From DATFMP01 sp035266845 (GTDB lineage: Bacteria; SAR324; JACQKK01), in the NCBI GenBank assembly GCA_035266845.1, contig DATFMP010000001.1, forward strand, positions 7,814-71,813: a DNA stretch of 64,000 nt, in the 5' to 3' direction. The notes under the pieces are model-generated. The model worked only from the letters and a program-made list of their open reading frames with translations, was not told where the DNA came from and did no database searches. The position numbers and the translations under genes are program-made. Of the stretch, positions 42,382 through 59,337 are shown in pieces (positions within the stretch are counted from its first letter, which is position 1; the number at the start of each line of letters is the position of its first letter).

Positions 42382-43260
42382 TTACAGATAGCCGCGCTCG
42401 CGCAGCAGTGCAAGGATGGCGTCGGCCTGCGCCTCGGGCGGCTGGTTGGCCAGCACGGTGCCCCCGCCCTGGGCCTCCAGGGCCACCATGCCGTGGATGC
42501 GCGCCTCGGCGTCCAGACCCCGGCCCTGCGTGGGGTGCTGCTTCACGCGGGGCACGGGCACGCGCAGGGTGGTGGGTGCCGGCTCAGGCAGGGGCCCTGC
42601 CGCCGCTTGCACGGGTATCGACGCGCGGCGGCTGGTCAGCCACGCCGGCAGCGCCGCGTAGCCCGGGCGCGGCAGTTGCGCGGACACGGTCACCACGGCG
42701 GGTGCCGGTAGCTCCAATGGCTGGCCGTAGCCGCGCTCCAGCCGCACGGCCACCTGCCAGCCGGTGCCCTCGCGCCGGGCTTCCGTGATGCGGTGGGCGA
42801 AGGCCGCACCCAGCGCGGCGGCCAGGAACGCCCCAAAGCACTCGTGACCCGTGTCCGCGCTGCGCTCGCCCGCGAGGATGAGCAGGGGCGCCCGCTCGGC
42901 CAGCGCCTCCGCCGCGGCGGTGGCATGGGCCCGCGTGAGGTTGCCCGTGCCGTCCACGGCGTCGCCAGCGGGCGGCCAGTGGGTGCCCCAGACGCGCAAC
43001 GCCTCGTCCGCGCCGGTCGCCAGTGCCTCGCGCAGCACAGCCTCGGCTGCGGGCGGCCCAACGCTCAACGCCAGCACACGCAGCGACGGCTCGGCCTCAC
43101 GCAGGCTCAGGGCCAGTTGCAGGGCGGAGAGATCGGCCGCGTTAGTGGCGCTCAGCGCCTCGCCCGCGCGGGGACCGTGTCCGCCGGCGTCCAGCCGCAG
43201 AGGCACGTCCGTGCGCCACACGGGCTTCATGCACACGCAGAGCAGGGGAGCGGGGGCCAT
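42382..43260 (-). CDS. electron-transfer flavoprotein beta-subunit-like protein (orphan)
   Basis: A 292-residue protein of the EtfB/FixA family. The N-terminus CVCMKPVWRTDVPLRLDAGG resembles VCVKxVPDT, followed by the conserved SATNAADLSALQLALSLRE. The loop LILAGERSADTGHECFGAFL matches the EtfB signature (GxQxxDGDTGQVGP) only partly. It is about 35 residues longer than usual. No etfA accompanies it, and no ETF-dehydrogenase. It lies 65 nt downstream of a response regulator gene. It may be a lone electron carrier or have a partner elsewhere in the genome. The family call is moderate because of the divergent loop. Confidence 0.75.
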   Translation of the reverse strand: MAPAPLLCVCMKPVWRTDVPLRLDAGGHGPRAGEALSATNAADLSALQLALSLREAEPSLRVLALSVGPPAAEAVLREALATGADEALRVWGTHWPPAGDAVDGTGNLTRAHATAAAEALAERAPLLILAGERSADTGHECFGAFLAAALGAAFAHRITEARREGTGWQVAVRLERGYGQPLELPAPAVVTVSAQLPRPGYAALPAWLTSRRASIPVQAAAGPLPEPAPTTLRVPVPRVKQHPTQGRGLDAEARIHGMVALEAQGGGTVLANQPPEAQADAILALLRERGYL

Positions 43261-43325
43261 GGGCAGGGACGAGCAGGTGGCGCCAGGCAGGCGAGGGGGA
43301 TCTGGATTGCGCGGGTGCGGGGCGC

Positions 43326-43694
43326 TCAGGGCTCGGGCAGCAGTTCGCGCAGAGTGTCCACCACCTGCGCGGCCTGGGCCTTGTCCAGGCAGGCCGTGGC
43401 AAAGGTCTCGACAAACTCGCGCTCCTCGGCGCTGAGCGTCATGGCCGTGAGCACGATCACGGGCACGTCGCCGAAGCGTGGCTCCCAGCGCAGGTTTTCC
43501 AGGAACTCCAGGCCATTGCGCACGGGCATCATGATGTCCAGCAGGATCGCATCGGGCATGCGGTGCTCCAGCACTTCCGAGGCTTTGACGGCGCTCTCGG
43601 CCAGCAGCACCTCGTAGCCTGCCTTGGTCAGAAGCAGCTCCATCAGGCGCAGAAAGTCCCGGTTGTCATCCACTACCAGGATGGTCTTGGCCAC
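43326..43694 (-). CDS. single-domain response regulator
   Basis: A 122-residue CheY-like receiver with no output domain. The acidic pair lies in LVVDDNRDF, the phosphoacceptor Asp in AILLDIMMPVRNG, Thr in VLTAM and the conserved Lys in LDKAQ. GTG 43694 is chosen because a strong GGAGGT lies 6 nt upstream; the extended frame is unlikely. It is 17 nt downstream of the aminopeptidase gene and thus co-transcribed. It could accept phosphate from one of the kinases in this window, but no linkage is shown. Confidence 0.92.
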   Translation of the reverse strand: MAKTILVVDDNRDFLRLMELLLTKAGYEVLLAESAVKASEVLEHRMPDAILLDIMMPVRNGLEFLENLRWEPRFGDVPVIVLTAMTLSAEEREFVETFATACLDKAQAAQVVDTLRELLPEP

Positions 43695-43711
43695 GCCCCA
43701 CCTCCGCTGGG

Positions 43712-45310
43712 TTATTCTCGTTTGGCCGCGCGCCTGCCCGTCCGGGGCTTGGTGGCACCTTGGCGAGCCGTGGGGCGGGTGGCTTTGCCCGGGGCGGCCT
43801 TGCCATCCAGGGCGGTCCAGTGGGTGGCCAGGTCCATCAGCAGGCACACGCCCACGCCCGTGGCGCCGTCGTTGGGCACGTGTCCCACGCTCTTGACGCC
43901 CCAGGCGGTGCCGGCGATGTCCAGGTGTACCCAGGGCACCTCACCCACGAAGTTCTTGAGGAACAGGCCGCCGGTGATGGCACCGCCCTCGCGGGGGCCG
44001 ATGTTCTGCAGGTCGGCGTACTTGCCCTTGAGGGCCTCGCCATACTCCGGGAAGTTGGGCAGGGGCCACACGATGTCTCCGCAGGCCCTGCCGGTCTGCT
44101 GCAGGCGCTCCAGCAGCGCATCGTCGTTGGTCACGGCGCCGGTGGCGTAGTGGCCCAGGGCGATCACGCAGGCGCCCGTCAGCGTGGCCAGATCCACCAC
44201 GGCATCCGGCTTGAAGCGCTCGATGCCGTAGGCCAGGGCATCGCCCAGGATCAGGCGGCCCTCGGCGTCCGTATTGAGCACCTCCACGTGTTTGCCCGCG
44301 TAGGACTTCAGGATGTCACCGGGCTTGACGGCCTGGCCGTCCGGCAGGTTTTCGCAAGTCGGGACGATGCCCACCACATTCACGTTTGGCTTGAGCTTCC
44401 CGATGCCGTCCATGGCGCCCAGCACGGCCGCCGCCCCGCACATGTCGAACTTCATCTCGTCCATCGCCGCGCCGGGCTTGAGCGAGATGCCGCCGGAATC
44501 GAACGTGATGCCCTTGCCCACGAAGGCCAGGGTCTGCGTGGCCTTGCGGGCCGGGCGGTACTCCAGCAGGATCAGCTTGGGCGGCTGGCGCGATCCCTTG
44601 GCCACGCCCATGAACATGCCCAGGCCCAGCTTCTCCAGCTCCGCCTGCTCCAGCACGGTCACCTTCAGCTTGTGGCGCCGGGCCACGGCGCGGGCCTCGG
44701 CAGCGAGCTGGGTGGGCGTCATGGCGTTGGCGGGCTGGTTGCCCAGATCGCGCGCCAGGCACACCGCCTCGCCGCGCAGCACGCCGCGCTCCACGGAGGC
44801 CGCGCTGGTCGCGCGGGCGGGGTCGTAGAGCGTGACGGCCTTCAGCTCCGCCTTGGGCGCGTCCTTGTCCTCCTCCTTGTGCTTGTACGGCTCAAAGGTA
44901 TAGGCGCCCAGCAGCGTGCCTTCGGCCAGCACCTCGCCCAGCTCCGCCGGGGCCAGGGCGCCGCTGTGCTCCGGCACCCACAGGCCGGCGCGCTCCACGT
45001 TCAGCTTGCGCAGCGCCTGGGCCGCCTTGCCCGCGGCCCGGCGCAGGCCCTCGCGTTCCAGCTTGTCCTCCGGCCCCAGTCCCAGCACCAGCAGGCGTGG
45101 CACCTGGGCATCGCCGGTGAAGAGCACCTGCGATTGCCCCGTCTTGCCGGTGAACTCCCCCAGCGTGGTAACTTGGCGCAGGGCGCGCGCCAGGGGGGCG
45201 GGCAGGCCCTGCGGCGGAGCGGTGCGCTTTTCGCTGCAGAACAGGACGAGGACGCCCAGCGCGGTGCGCTCGGGGCCTTTGGCCTGGTAGGCCAGCTTGA
45301 CGGATGCCAT
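43712..45310 (-). CDS. pepA: leucyl aminopeptidase (M17)
   Basis: A 532-residue cytosolic zinc/manganese aminopeptidase, hexameric in the family, that removes N-terminal residues from peptides. The catalytic half shows VGKGITFDSGGISLKPGAAM near residue 265, KFDMCGAAAVLGAM, the metal-binding NTDAEGRLILGDAL near 345, and GGLFLKNFV. The C-terminus carries an extra basic tail (ATKPRTGRRAAKRE), absent from most members; in some relatives such charge relates to DNA binding. ATG 45310 (MASVKLAYQAKGPE) opens the family's first strand. It lies between ispH and a response regulator in one row of genes. Confidence 0.96.
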   Translation of the reverse strand: MASVKLAYQAKGPERTALGVLVLFCSEKRTAPPQGLPAPLARALRQVTTLGEFTGKTGQSQVLFTGDAQVPRLLVLGLGPEDKLEREGLRRAAGKAAQALRKLNVERAGLWVPEHSGALAPAELGEVLAEGTLLGAYTFEPYKHKEEDKDAPKAELKAVTLYDPARATSAASVERGVLRGEAVCLARDLGNQPANAMTPTQLAAEARAVARRHKLKVTVLEQAELEKLGLGMFMGVAKGSRQPPKLILLEYRPARKATQTLAFVGKGITFDSGGISLKPGAAMDEMKFDMCGAAAVLGAMDGIGKLKPNVNVVGIVPTCENLPDGQAVKPGDILKSYAGKHVEVLNTDAEGRLILGDALAYGIERFKPDAVVDLATLTGACVIALGHYATGAVTNDDALLERLQQTGRACGDIVWPLPNFPEYGEALKGKYADLQNIGPREGGAITGGLFLKNFVGEVPWVHLDIAGTAWGVKSVGHVPNDGATGVGVCLLMDLATHWTALDGKAAPGKATRPTARQGATKPRTGRRAAKRE

Positions 45311-45368
45311 CTGTCTCCCGGTTGCTGGGCGCTTCCCTCGTTGCACGGCCGCGACACGCGCCCGGTGG

Positions 45369-46322
45369 TCAACCCGCCAGCACGGCCGGCAGGGGGAAGG
45401 CCACGGTTTCCTCAATCACTTCCAGCTCGCGCACGCTGGCCCCATGGGCCCGAGCCAAGTGTTGCACCAGCGCCTGCACCACGTCCTCCGGAGCCGAGGC
45501 CCCGGCCGTGATGCCCAGGCGGCGGATGCCCACCAGCCAGTCCGGCTGCAGCTCCTGGTGGGAGCCCACCAGATGGGCCGGGCAGCCCCGCGCGCGGGCC
45601 ACTTCCACCAAGCGGTTGGAGTTGGAGCTGTTCGGCGAGCCCACCACCAGGATGGCGTCCGTAGCCTGTACGAGGGCCTGCACAGCGTTCTGGCGGTTCT
45701 GGGTGGCGTAGCAGATATCGTCCTTGCCCGGCCCGGCCAGCGCGGGGAAGCGGCGCCTGAGCACAGCCAGGATCTCGCGCGTGTCATCCAGCGAGAGCGT
45801 GGTCTGCGTGAGATAGGCCACTGCCTCGGGATCGGGCACGGTCACGCGCTCCGCCTCAGCCGCGGTGCCCACCACGACGATGTGCTCCGGGGCCTCGCCG
45901 CGGGTGCCGATCACCTCCACATGGTCGGCATGACCGATCAGGAAGATCGTGCGCCCGGCCTTGGCGAAGCGCCGCGCCTCCACGTGCACCTTGGTCACCA
46001 GCGGGCAGGTTGCGTCCAGCACATCCAGTCCCCGCGCTTCGGCGTCGCGGTGCACCTGCGGCGCTACACCGTGGGCGGAGAAAATGGTTCGCGCCCCGGC
46101 GGGCACGTCGCTCAACTCTTCCACGAACACTGCGCCCATGGCCTGCAGGCGCTCCACCACGTGCCGGTTGTGCACGATGGCGTGCTTGACGTACACGGGC
46201 GGCCCGAACCGCTCCAGCGCGCGCTCCACGATGGCGATCGCGCGCTCCACGCCGGCGCAAAAGCCGCGCGGACGTGCCAGCACGATCTCCGTCAGGCCGC
46301 TTTCAGAGGCGTGTGCGTTCAT
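45369..46322 (-). CDS. ispH: 4-hydroxy-3-methylbut-2-enyl diphosphate reductase
   Basis: Last enzyme of the MEP isoprenoid pathway, reducing HMBPP to IPP and DMAPP with a [4Fe-4S] cluster. The 317-residue length is standard. The three cluster cysteines are in GFCAGVERAI (Cys22), DATCPLVTKVH and DDICYATQNRQ. The substrate residues in VGSPNSSNSNRLVEVA are intact. ATG 46322 (MNAHASESGLTEIVL) is chosen over a long open frame upstream that is out of keeping with the family. It is followed after 58 nt by pepA. The gene was formerly named lytB. Confidence 0.98.
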   Translation of the reverse strand: MNAHASESGLTEIVLARPRGFCAGVERAIAIVERALERFGPPVYVKHAIVHNRHVVERLQAMGAVFVEELSDVPAGARTIFSAHGVAPQVHRDAEARGLDVLDATCPLVTKVHVEARRFAKAGRTIFLIGHADHVEVIGTRGEAPEHIVVVGTAAEAERVTVPDPEAVAYLTQTTLSLDDTREILAVLRRRFPALAGPGKDDICYATQNRQNAVQALVQATDAILVVGSPNSSNSNRLVEVARARGCPAHLVGSHQELQPDWLVGIRRLGITAGASAPEDVVQALVQHLARAHGASVRELEVIEETVAFPLPAVLAG

Positions 46323-46458
46323 GGCTGCCGCGGCACCGCTGTCGCGTTTTCGGGTGTGTAGTCGCCCGCCGCGGCCTTTCCGCGGCGTTCGACAAGCAAA
46401 CAGCTTAGCGGAATCCGCGCAATGGGCCAAGCGGGGGCGGATTTCGCCGCAGGCTGTC

Positions 46459-46920
46459 TCACAACCCTGCGGCCAGGCAGTGCTCCAACAGGGCGCGCAG
46501 CTCCAGCGCATCCAGAGGGCGGGTCCAGCCCGACTGCGCGGGGTCGGCATAGCAGTCCGTGAAGCGCAGGGCATCCCAGGTGCCGCCGGGCGCCACAAGT
46601 GCATCCTTGCCGGCGGCACGGGCGGCCTCGGCCAGGCTGGCGTGGATGGGGCTCTGGCCCGCGCGGCGCAGCCAGTACTTGGCGTTGGCGTAGTCCGGCT
46701 CGTGCCGATGCACCAGCGCGTGCCAGTGGGCACCCAGGGGCCCGCCCATGGACTGCGCCACCGCGTGGGCGCGCTCCCAGTCCCCGTTCAGTAGGTAGAG
46801 CCCTGCGCGCACACCCTCGCCGCAGCGGCAGGCGGCGATGCGTTCGGTCAGCTCGGGCTGGGGCCGGTCGGGCTGCACCTGGGCGGCCAGTGCCCGGGCC
46901 TCAGCGGTAGCGACGCTCAT
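46459..46920 (-). CDS. hypothetical protein with HRHEPDxxNAxYWxRRxG motif
   Basis: A 153-residue soluble, mostly helical protein. The central WHALVHRHEPDYANAKYWLR stretch belongs to a conserved pattern I have seen in small uncharacterised bacterial proteins, where helices pair as in TPR-like repeats (LLNGDWERAHAVAQSMGG precedes it). No catalytic motif is obvious. ATG 46920 overlaps the stop of the pseudo-receiver gene by 4 nt (ATGA), so the two products are probably made together. ispH starts 136 nt downstream. Confidence 0.7.
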   Translation of the reverse strand: MSVATAEARALAAQVQPDRPQPELTERIAACRCGEGVRAGLYLLNGDWERAHAVAQSMGGPLGAHWHALVHRHEPDYANAKYWLRRAGQSPIHASLAEAARAAGKDALVAPGGTWDALRFTDCYADPAQSGWTRPLDALELRALLEHCLAAGL

Positions 46921-47435
46921 TGCTCGGCATTGCGGCCGTCGCCGTGCTCCTTGCGCGCACGGTACTCGGCCGCGGTGGCTTGCGGGGGTCGTGTGGTCGC
47001 CTCGGCCGCGAGGCGCTCCAGCAGTTCGCTTACGGCGTGGGCATCGGTGGGCAGGGGCAGGCGCGCGGCGACGCCGGCCTTCACAGCCGCCACCGCCTGG
47101 TTGCGGGGCAGCCCTCGATCCAGCAGCACCACGGGCAGGTTGCGATTGCGGCCGCGGTTGCGCAGGGCCGTCAGCAGCGCCCGGCCGCCCATGTCCGGCA
47201 TCTGCCAGGGGGTGAACACGACGGTCACCAGTTCTGCGCTGAGGATCTGCAGAGCTTCCGCTGCCGTGGCGGCCTCCAGCACGCGCTCCATGCCGGCGCC
47301 GATCAGGTTGTGATACAGGGCGCGGCGTTGCAGGGTCTGTGGTTCGAGCAGCAGTGCGGTGCGCAAACGGCGGTGCTCCACGGAGCGAAGGGAGGGGTGA
47401 AGATGACCTCGCTGCCAGCCTATGCTGCTGGCCAT
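46917..47435 (-). CDS. degenerate receiver-domain protein
   Basis: A 172-residue protein with a CheY-like fold pattern at about 27-140: TALLLEPQTLQRRALYHNLI, VVFTPWQMPDMGG and LPVVLLDRG, ending ARLPLP. The phosphoacceptor Asp is replaced (FTPWQMP), the acidic pair is Glu-Pro, and the conserved Lys of KP is Leu, so ordinary phosphorylation is not expected. A charged tail (ARKEHGDGRNAEQ) follows. The start may be ATG 47435, overlapping plsC by 16 nt, or a GTG about 50 nt later. It overlaps the next gene by 4 nt. Probably a protein-interaction module. Confidence 0.75.
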   Translation of the reverse strand: MASSIGWQRGHLHPSLRSVEHRRLRTALLLEPQTLQRRALYHNLIGAGMERVLEAATAAEALQILSAELVTVVFTPWQMPDMGGRALLTALRNRGRNRNLPVVLLDRGLPRNQAVAAVKAGVAARLPLPTDAHAVSELLERLAAEATTRPPQATAAEYRARKEHGDGRNAEQ

Positions 47436-48193
47436 TCTACACGAATGGCCTCACGGTTGGAACGGATGGTCTCGAAGAGCTCATCCATGAACTGCCGGCG
47501 CACGGGCGCGCTGTTGCCCGGCACGCGGCGCAGCGGCTCGATGCGGATGCGGATCAGGCGTCCGCCGTGGCGGGTGGCCGCCATTGCCTCGTGGCTGTCC
47601 AGCAGGTAGCCGCCATCGATGGTGACGGGCAGCACGGGCAGCTCCTGCTCGGAGGCCAGGCGGATCGCGCCGCGCCGGAACGGCTGCACGGTGTGGGCGG
47701 GATCGCGGGTACGCGTGCCTTCCGGGAAGATGATGAAGCCTTTGTGGAGGCGCTTCAGATCGGCGGCCAGCCCCGCCAGCGCCTCGGCGCCGCCCGAGAC
47801 GTCTTTGCGGTCCAGCGGCAGGCAGTTGATCTGGCGCATCCAGTAGGTGAGCCCGGGAATCCGGAACAGCTCGCGCTTGACGACAAAGCCGATCCCCATG
47901 TCCAGCGCGGCCAGCAGCGCGGGGATGTCGTACTTGCTCTGGTGGTTGCAGTACACCACGAAGGCTTGGTCATGGGGTATGTGCTCCGCGCCCTCCACCT
48001 CCAGGCGGCAGTGCAGATTGCGGAACACCCAGCGGCCCCAGTCCGTGGCCCTGGCGTTCACGAGAGCCTCCGCCTCTGCGCCACGCCCCAGCCGCCGCAG
48101 GCGCTGCAGCCGGAAGCGCGTCTTGGCGTGGTAGAGCATGTACACCAGCATCCACAGGCCAAAGAGCAGGATGCGTATGCGTTCCAGCAGCAT
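47420..48193 (-). CDS. plsC: 1-acyl-sn-glycerol-3-phosphate acyltransferase
   Basis: Transfers an acyl chain to lysophosphatidic acid, forming phosphatidic acid at the inner membrane. The 257-residue protein has an N-terminal membrane helix (ILLFGLWMLVYMLYH), the catalytic NHQSKYD (H-x4-D near residue 83), the LFRIPGLTYWMRQINCLPLD block and FPEGTRTR near residue 155. ATG 48193 (MLLERIRILLFG) begins the helix. It is the first gene of the row running to chrA and overlaps the pseudo-receiver gene by 16 nt. A paralogous acyltransferase role such as ornithine-lipid synthesis cannot be excluded. Confidence 0.93.
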   Translation of the reverse strand: MLLERIRILLFGLWMLVYMLYHAKTRFRLQRLRRLGRGAEAEALVNARATDWGRWVFRNLHCRLEVEGAEHIPHDQAFVVYCNHQSKYDIPALLAALDMGIGFVVKRELFRIPGLTYWMRQINCLPLDRKDVSGGAEALAGLAADLKRLHKGFIIFPEGTRTRDPAHTVQPFRRGAIRLASEQELPVLPVTIDGGYLLDSHEAMAATRHGGRLIRIRIEPLRRVPGNSAPVRRQFMDELFETIRSNREAIRVEWPAA

Positions 48194-48487
48194 GCGGGGC
48201 GATCTCCTTCTAGGTGTGATTGCAGCGAGCACGATAAGGACTCGGGCGGGAGAATGCAACGCGCGTTTGCTCGCGCCCGGCGGTGGGATTAGCCTTGAAC
48301 CAAAGGGCACGTCCGCTGCATCGCATGCAGGGGAAGCGAGATCCCCCGGCGGGGGCGCTGGCCATGTTTCCCAGGGGTATTGGCTGGCCCGACCGGTGTG
48401 CATCCCGGCAATCGCCTGGGGTGCATGGAATTTGCATTGTGGATAGGAAAGCCAAGCCACCCGAGCCCTGAGCATTCGAGACAGGTC

Positions 48488-49120
48488 ATGATGCCGACGT
48501 TCCGCCGTCTGCTGCCCATCTTCTTCGCCACCCTGATGGTGCTCCACCTGCTGGTGGTCGCGGCCACGCCCGCGCGGGCGCAGTTCTTCGACGATTCGCT
48601 GGATCAGGAGGACGCGTTCGTACAGGATGACAACCAGTACTTCGAGGACACGGGCACCGGAACGCTTCCGGGCGAGCCGGGGCAAGCCGCGGGTGCCAGT
48701 GCCGGGCCGGACTACACCGAGGGCAACCGCTATGTGGACGAGAGCCTCGTGCCCCGCAGCACCGGTGTGCCCACACAGACCTCGCGCCGGATGCAGCTCT
48801 CGCTGGGCAGGGAGCGCACCACCCTGCCGCTCAACGTGGCCTGGGGCGCGGGCACGGGCCTGCTGATCGGCGGCTGGTTCGCGCTGATCAGCGAGGGAAA
48901 CAACCGCCAGACCCAGCGCTCCATTGGTCTGGGCATCGTCAGCGGCATCCTGCTGGGTGTGATGGTGGGCACGCGCAACGTGTTCAATCCGGACGCGCCC
49001 AAGCCCGCCGTGGGCGATGCCGGCCCGCCGCCGAAGGCCAAGAAAGACGGTCCGCAATTCAGCCCCGTGGTGGCCCTGAACAAGGGCGGCTCACAGGTGG
49101 GCTTCCGCATGACGTTCTGA
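48488..49120 (+). CDS. exported hypothetical protein with glycine-rich membrane segments
   Basis: A 210-residue protein with a signal peptide (RLLPIFFATLMVLHLLVVAA, cleavage near ARAQFFD), an acidic and Gly-rich stretch of about 60 residues, then two Gly-rich hydrophobic segments (GAGTGLLIGGWFALI and GLGIVSGILLGVMVGT) resembling glycine-zipper hairpins, and a C-terminus ending QVGFRMTF. The terminal Phe hints at an outer-membrane destination, but the length is short for a barrel. I recognise no family. Tandem ATG codons at 48488 and 48491 are equivalent starts. The upstream 48194-48487 gap, shared with divergent plsC, holds small palindromes only. Confidence 0.7.
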   Translation: MMPTFRRLLPIFFATLMVLHLLVVAATPARAQFFDDSLDQEDAFVQDDNQYFEDTGTGTLPGEPGQAAGASAGPDYTEGNRYVDESLVPRSTGVPTQTSRRMQLSLGRERTTLPLNVAWGAGTGLLIGGWFALISEGNNRQTQRSIGLGIVSGILLGVMVGTRNVFNPDAPKPAVGDAGPPPKAKKDGPQFSPVVALNKGGSQVGFRMTF

Positions 49121-49128
49121 GTCCCGCC

Positions 49129-49148
49129 GGCCGGGGTTGGCCCCGGCC
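49129..49148 (+). terminator. GC hairpin after the 48488 gene
   Basis: GGCCGGGG-TTGG-CCCCGGCC is a perfect 8-bp stem 8 nt after the stop codon. No T-run follows. The rest of 49149-49332 shows no gene. Confidence 0.55.
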
Positions 49149-49332
49149 TCCCGTCGTACATTCCCAGCCATCGGACTGCCCCGGACGAAGTGACGCGTGG
49201 ACGCCGCTACGGGCGCCTGCGCGTCGTTCGTGATGCTGAGGTGCGTGCTGCGTGTGTGACGTGCGAACCCGCACTGGAATGCAGGGGTCTCTCCAGGGCG
49301 GTGCGGCGGGTGCGGGGGGCAGGTGCTTCCGG

Positions 49333-49369
49333 CAGGGGACGGTCGGGCCGTAGCCCGCGTCGTCCCCTG
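49333..49369 (-). terminator. rpoC terminator hairpin
   Basis: Outer arms CAGGGGACG and CGTCCCCTG and inner arms CGGGC and GCCCG enclose a 4-nt loop, starting about 21 nt after the rpoC stop. It is a long two-step stem without a clear U-tract. Confidence 0.6.
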
Positions 49370-49390
49370 TCGCTGTGGCGAAGACGGCGA

Positions 49391-53533
<4,143 letters not shown>

Positions 53534-53668
53534 GATGACCTCCCGGGATTGGCAGGGATGCGGGGCCGGGCCCCGCGGTCTCAAACGTGTCGGGCCGCCA
53601 GGTGCGTCCAGGGCATCTGGAACGCGGCCGGACGGCGGCGCGGGGGCGGGCCCCCGCGCGGTGCGCAG

Positions 53669-57802
<4,134 letters not shown>

Positions 57803-57894
57803 CGGGGTCCTTGTCAGCGTTCGGGGGTGGACAGCTTTGGTACCAATATCTCAGAACCGCGCGAGCGGAGGCGGCATTGCGCCACAACACACGA

Positions 57895-57909
57895 CCGGGG
57901 CGGCCCCGG
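57895..57909 (-). other. GC palindrome in the rpoB leader
   Basis: CCGGGGC-G-GCCCCGG lies about 95 nt before the rpoB start inside a leader of about 275 nt. It could form a stem in the transcript, perhaps for attenuation. The 57803-58078 leader shows no gene and no ribosomal-protein remnant. Confidence 0.3.
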
Positions 57910-58078
57910 CCACGGAACCGACCAGAGCAGCGCCCTCACGGGGAAGTTCGGATTCAAACAGTGCTGGAACGCAAGGCGAATGCGACAGTACGGAAGCGGA
58001 GACGACCAAGGACATGTCCGCAGCAGATGCTGTGCTCATCTCGCCAACGCGAGGCGGAAAAATGCAGAGTAAAAAGTA

Positions 58079-58107
58079 TAGATACCGCCGATTATGGACC
58101 ATTGCAA
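58079..58107 (-). promoter_or_regulatory. candidate rpoBC promoter
   Basis: On the minus strand TTGCAA and TATCTA are 17 bases apart, followed by an AT-rich start region that stands out from the GC-rich surroundings. A second possible -10, TATACT, overlaps it by four bases. Confidence 0.6.
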
Positions 58108-58281
58108 GCACTTTCGCACAATTAGCGCCCGCCGCGCGGCAGGCCGCCCGGGAACGCATTCCGCCGGAGCACGGGGGTGCGTGGGCGGCAGGGCAGGCTT
58201 GACAGGCCCGGAGCAAGCGGCCGACCATAGGCGGCGTAGCGCACCCTTCCTCGTTCGTTGATTGCCCGGCTCGCCCTGCCC

Positions 58282-59229
58282 ATGGACATCTTCCAGTTCC
58301 GCCGCACCGACGATGCGGGGCCCCAGGAGGCGGTGCTGACGATCGGAAACTTCGACGGCGTGCACCTGGGTCACCAAGCCCTGATTCGCCAGGTGGTGAG
58401 CGAGGCGCGCGAGATGGGCGTCCGCAGCGCGCTGATGACGTTCCATCCGCACCCTCAGTCCGTGCTGCGCGCCGATCCTCCGCCCATGATCACCACGGTG
58501 CCGCTGCGGCTGCGGCTGTTCGAGCAGCTGGGGTTGGACGCGGCGTACCTGGTGCCCTTCACGCGGCAGTTCGCCAGCAAGACCGCGCAGGCCTTCGTGC
58601 GCGAATACCTCCTGACCCACTTTCGCGTGCGCAAGCTGATCATTGGGTTCGACTTCCACTTCGGACGCAACCGCGAAGGCTCGGCCGACGTGTTGCGGCG
58701 CCTGAGCGTGGAGCACGGCTTTGCCTTCGAAGTATTCCCGGAGGTGCTGCTGGCGGGCGAGAAGGTGAGCAGTTCGCGCGTGCGGGAGGTGCTGAGCCAG
58801 GCCGATTTCGCAGGAGCCGAGCGCCTGCTGGGGCGGCCCTACAGCGTGCTGGAGACGGTGGTGCATGGCGAGCGGCGCGGCCGCGAACTGGGCTTCCCCA
58901 CGCTCAACCAGGTGCCGGAGGAACGGCTTCCGCTGCCGTTCGGCGTGTATGCCTCGCGCATCGAGGTGGACGGCCGGCGCCACGATGGCGTGAGCAACTA
59001 CGGCGTGCGCCCCACTGTGGAGGGCAGCCGACCCACGCTGGAGACCTACGTGTTCGACTTCGACCGCCAGATCTATGGCGAACTGGTGGAGGTGTTCCCC
59101 CTGCGGCTGCTGCGGCCCGAGCGCAAGTTCCCGTCACTGGATGCCCTAAAGGAACAAATCGCGGCAGACCGTGATGCCGCGCAGGCCTACCTGACGTCCC
59201 TCGATGCGGCCCGAGAGACCGTGCGCTGA
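58282..59229 (+). CDS. ribF: bifunctional riboflavin kinase / FAD synthetase
   Basis: Converts riboflavin to FMN and FMN to FAD. The 315-residue protein has an N-terminal nucleotidyltransferase domain (TIGNFDGVHLGHQALI near residue 21; MTFHPHPQSVL; FDFHFGRNREG; SSSRVREVL) and a C-terminal kinase domain (VVHGERRGRELGFPTLN; LPFGVYASRIEV; GVRPTVEGSRPTLETYVFDF). ATG 58282 is preferred to a TTG-initiated extension. It is divergent from rpoBC. The usual downstream ileS/lspA are absent. The product should support the flavoprotein dehydrogenases in this window, as in any cell. Confidence 0.97.
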   Translation: MDIFQFRRTDDAGPQEAVLTIGNFDGVHLGHQALIRQVVSEAREMGVRSALMTFHPHPQSVLRADPPPMITTVPLRLRLFEQLGLDAAYLVPFTRQFASKTAQAFVREYLLTHFRVRKLIIGFDFHFGRNREGSADVLRRLSVEHGFAFEVFPEVLLAGEKVSSSRVREVLSQADFAGAERLLGRPYSVLETVVHGERRGRELGFPTLNQVPEERLPLPFGVYASRIEVDGRRHDGVSNYGVRPTVEGSRPTLETYVFDFDRQIYGELVEVFPLRLLRPERKFPSLDALKEQIAADRDAAQAYLTSLDAARETVR

Positions 59230-59308
59230 TTGCGGCACTCGTCTCGCCAAACCGCGGCCAGTGTGGCTTCGCGCACAGGCAGGGGGGCGTCTGGATTCAG
59301 TGCGATAT

Positions 59309-59337
59309 TTGACATTTTCCCGCTAACTTACTACTTG
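59309..59337 (+). promoter_or_regulatory. possible promoter in the ribF-DUF3015 gap
   Basis: A consensus TTGACA is followed 17 bases later by TACTTG in a small AT-rich patch. It would give a leader of about 300 nt before the DUF3015 gene. The rest of 59230-59641 holds short inverted repeats (for example GAAAC-GCAT-GTTTC near 59383) but no gene. Confidence 0.4.
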
